Assembly (NCBI GenBank): GCA_021209875.1
Contig: JAGYVD010000010.1
Coordinates: 372,001 to 436,000 of the forward strand
DNA length: 64,000 nt
Direction of reading: 5' to 3'
DNA from: Rosellinia necatrix
Lineage: Eukaryota; Ascomycota; Sordariomycetes; Xylariales; Xylariaceae
Position numbers and translations under genes: made by a program. The stretch's first letter is position 1; the number at the start of each line of letters is the position of its first letter. Positions 63,211-64,000 of this stretch are shown piece after piece. Under the pieces are notes generated by a model, which saw nothing but the letters and a program-made list of their open reading frames with translations, ran no database searches and was not told the origin of the DNA.

Positions 63211-63458
63211 TGTTGCACCAGTCACAAATAAGAAGTCAAGGCTCCATCAATAAGTGATATATTGTACGAAAATCTACAGATGAAAAAGGAAAGAGTAAGT
63301 GGGAGGAATTAGCCCACTAGAATTCTGGCTAAGTGCAGGTGTGTGGGGTGGGTCCAGTTTGTGCGCCAGAACTGGTCTGTGCGCTCCAGTTGGCAACAGG
63401 TGTACGGATGTCCCGCGCGTGCCACGCACGCTACAGGAAGGACCAGTCATCTGTAACT
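63211..63458 (+). mobile_element. solo LTR of family C (well preserved)
   Basis: 248 bp from TGTTGCACCAGTC to CATCTGTAACT, nearly free of RIP. The flanks TCTAT (63206-63210) and GCTAT (63459-63463) match at four of five bases, a probable target duplication. Confidence 0.85.
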
Positions 63459-64000
63459 GCTATAATTAGTTTAAAATATATAAACTAATAATATATTTAA
63501 CATGAATTATACTTATTAATTTTAGATTGTTTATTTTATCTTTTTTATTAAATAACTTTATTTTATATCTTTATACAAGTTTTATGATTTTAATATAATA
63601 TAATAACAATATGTAGAAAAAATTTATATTTTTGAATATTGGTTTAAAGCTTTTAATGAATTTAAAACCTCAAACTTTTTTAATACTGCTGGTTGTTTTT
63701 TTATTATTACTAAACTTAAAACGTTTATTTCAAAGCTTAATAATTTAATAAATAAATCTATAATAAAAGTTTTTTAAAATAAACAAAAGTTTTTTACTAA
63801 ACTATATAAAAATATCATATAAATAAACCAAATAATTTATTTTAATATTTAAAAAATAATATTATGATTAATAAAGATTTTATAATAATACTTATAAAAA
63901 TAAAACAATTAGTTTATAAAATATTAAATATATGTAAACATATCATAAAAATTTATTAAAGCGATTATTAATTATTTTAGTTTTCAAAATTTTATTATTA
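63459..64000. other. AT-rich stretch without genes
   Basis: AT-only sequence to the end of the window with no recognisable feature. Confidence 0.55.

Noticed and set aside
1..64000. mitochondrial origin, suggested by the high AT content
   Set aside because: No mitochondrial genes, rRNA or tRNAs; nested nuclear LTR elements with RIP-type differences explain the composition.

Overview
This window is gene-free, strongly AT-rich DNA built from old transposable elements. It reads as a heterochromatic isochore of a filamentous ascomycete (Pezizomycotina). Copies of the same element differ mainly by C-to-T and G-to-A changes, often CpA to TpA. Reading frames are broken mostly where CAA, CAG, CGA or TGG would give stops. 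Short GC-rich islands remain at the element ends. This is the signature of repeat-induced point mutation (RIP). The species cannot be named from the sequence. I see no intact protein gene, rRNA, tRNA or CRISPR array.

Layout: an unassigned GC island (1073-1439); LTR element A, coding on the minus strand (2011-9654); a 3'-truncated Ty3/Gypsy element D1 (11015 to about 15720) split by a solo LTR of family C (14666-14929); an AT-rich stretch with a 28-nt T run; a minus-strand internal fragment B'' (about 19250-22636, probably longer) head to head with LTR element B (22638-28816); AT-rich sequence with another C copy (29631-29859); a large nest (34517-56905); then AT-rich sequence with small relics and a last C copy (63211-63458).

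The nest is a solo LTR of C split by Gypsy element D2 (34556-56686; target duplication CGTGG). D2 holds a second copy of A (A2, 40476-48187) and LTR element F (48573-56262; duplication AAATC). A2 carries a 109-bp solo LTR of a miniature element X. F carries a solo LTR G and a 2.25-kb insertion (49995-52245; duplication GAAGT) that joins X to an inverted 5' part of B.

Main results: (1) in all five elements with two LTRs, the inner side of each LTR is more RIP-mutated than the same bases at the element's outer edge, so RIP fades outward across the last 100-200 bp; (2) the X/B insertion looks like one integration of a chimeric molecule; (3) X is a candidate terminal-repeat retrotransposon in miniature; (4) the LTRs of A, B and G share a module of hairpins around TAGATTAGATA; (5) B'' and B form a very large inverted repeat.

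All alignments were made by eye, so boundaries in AT-only sequence may be off by tens of bases.
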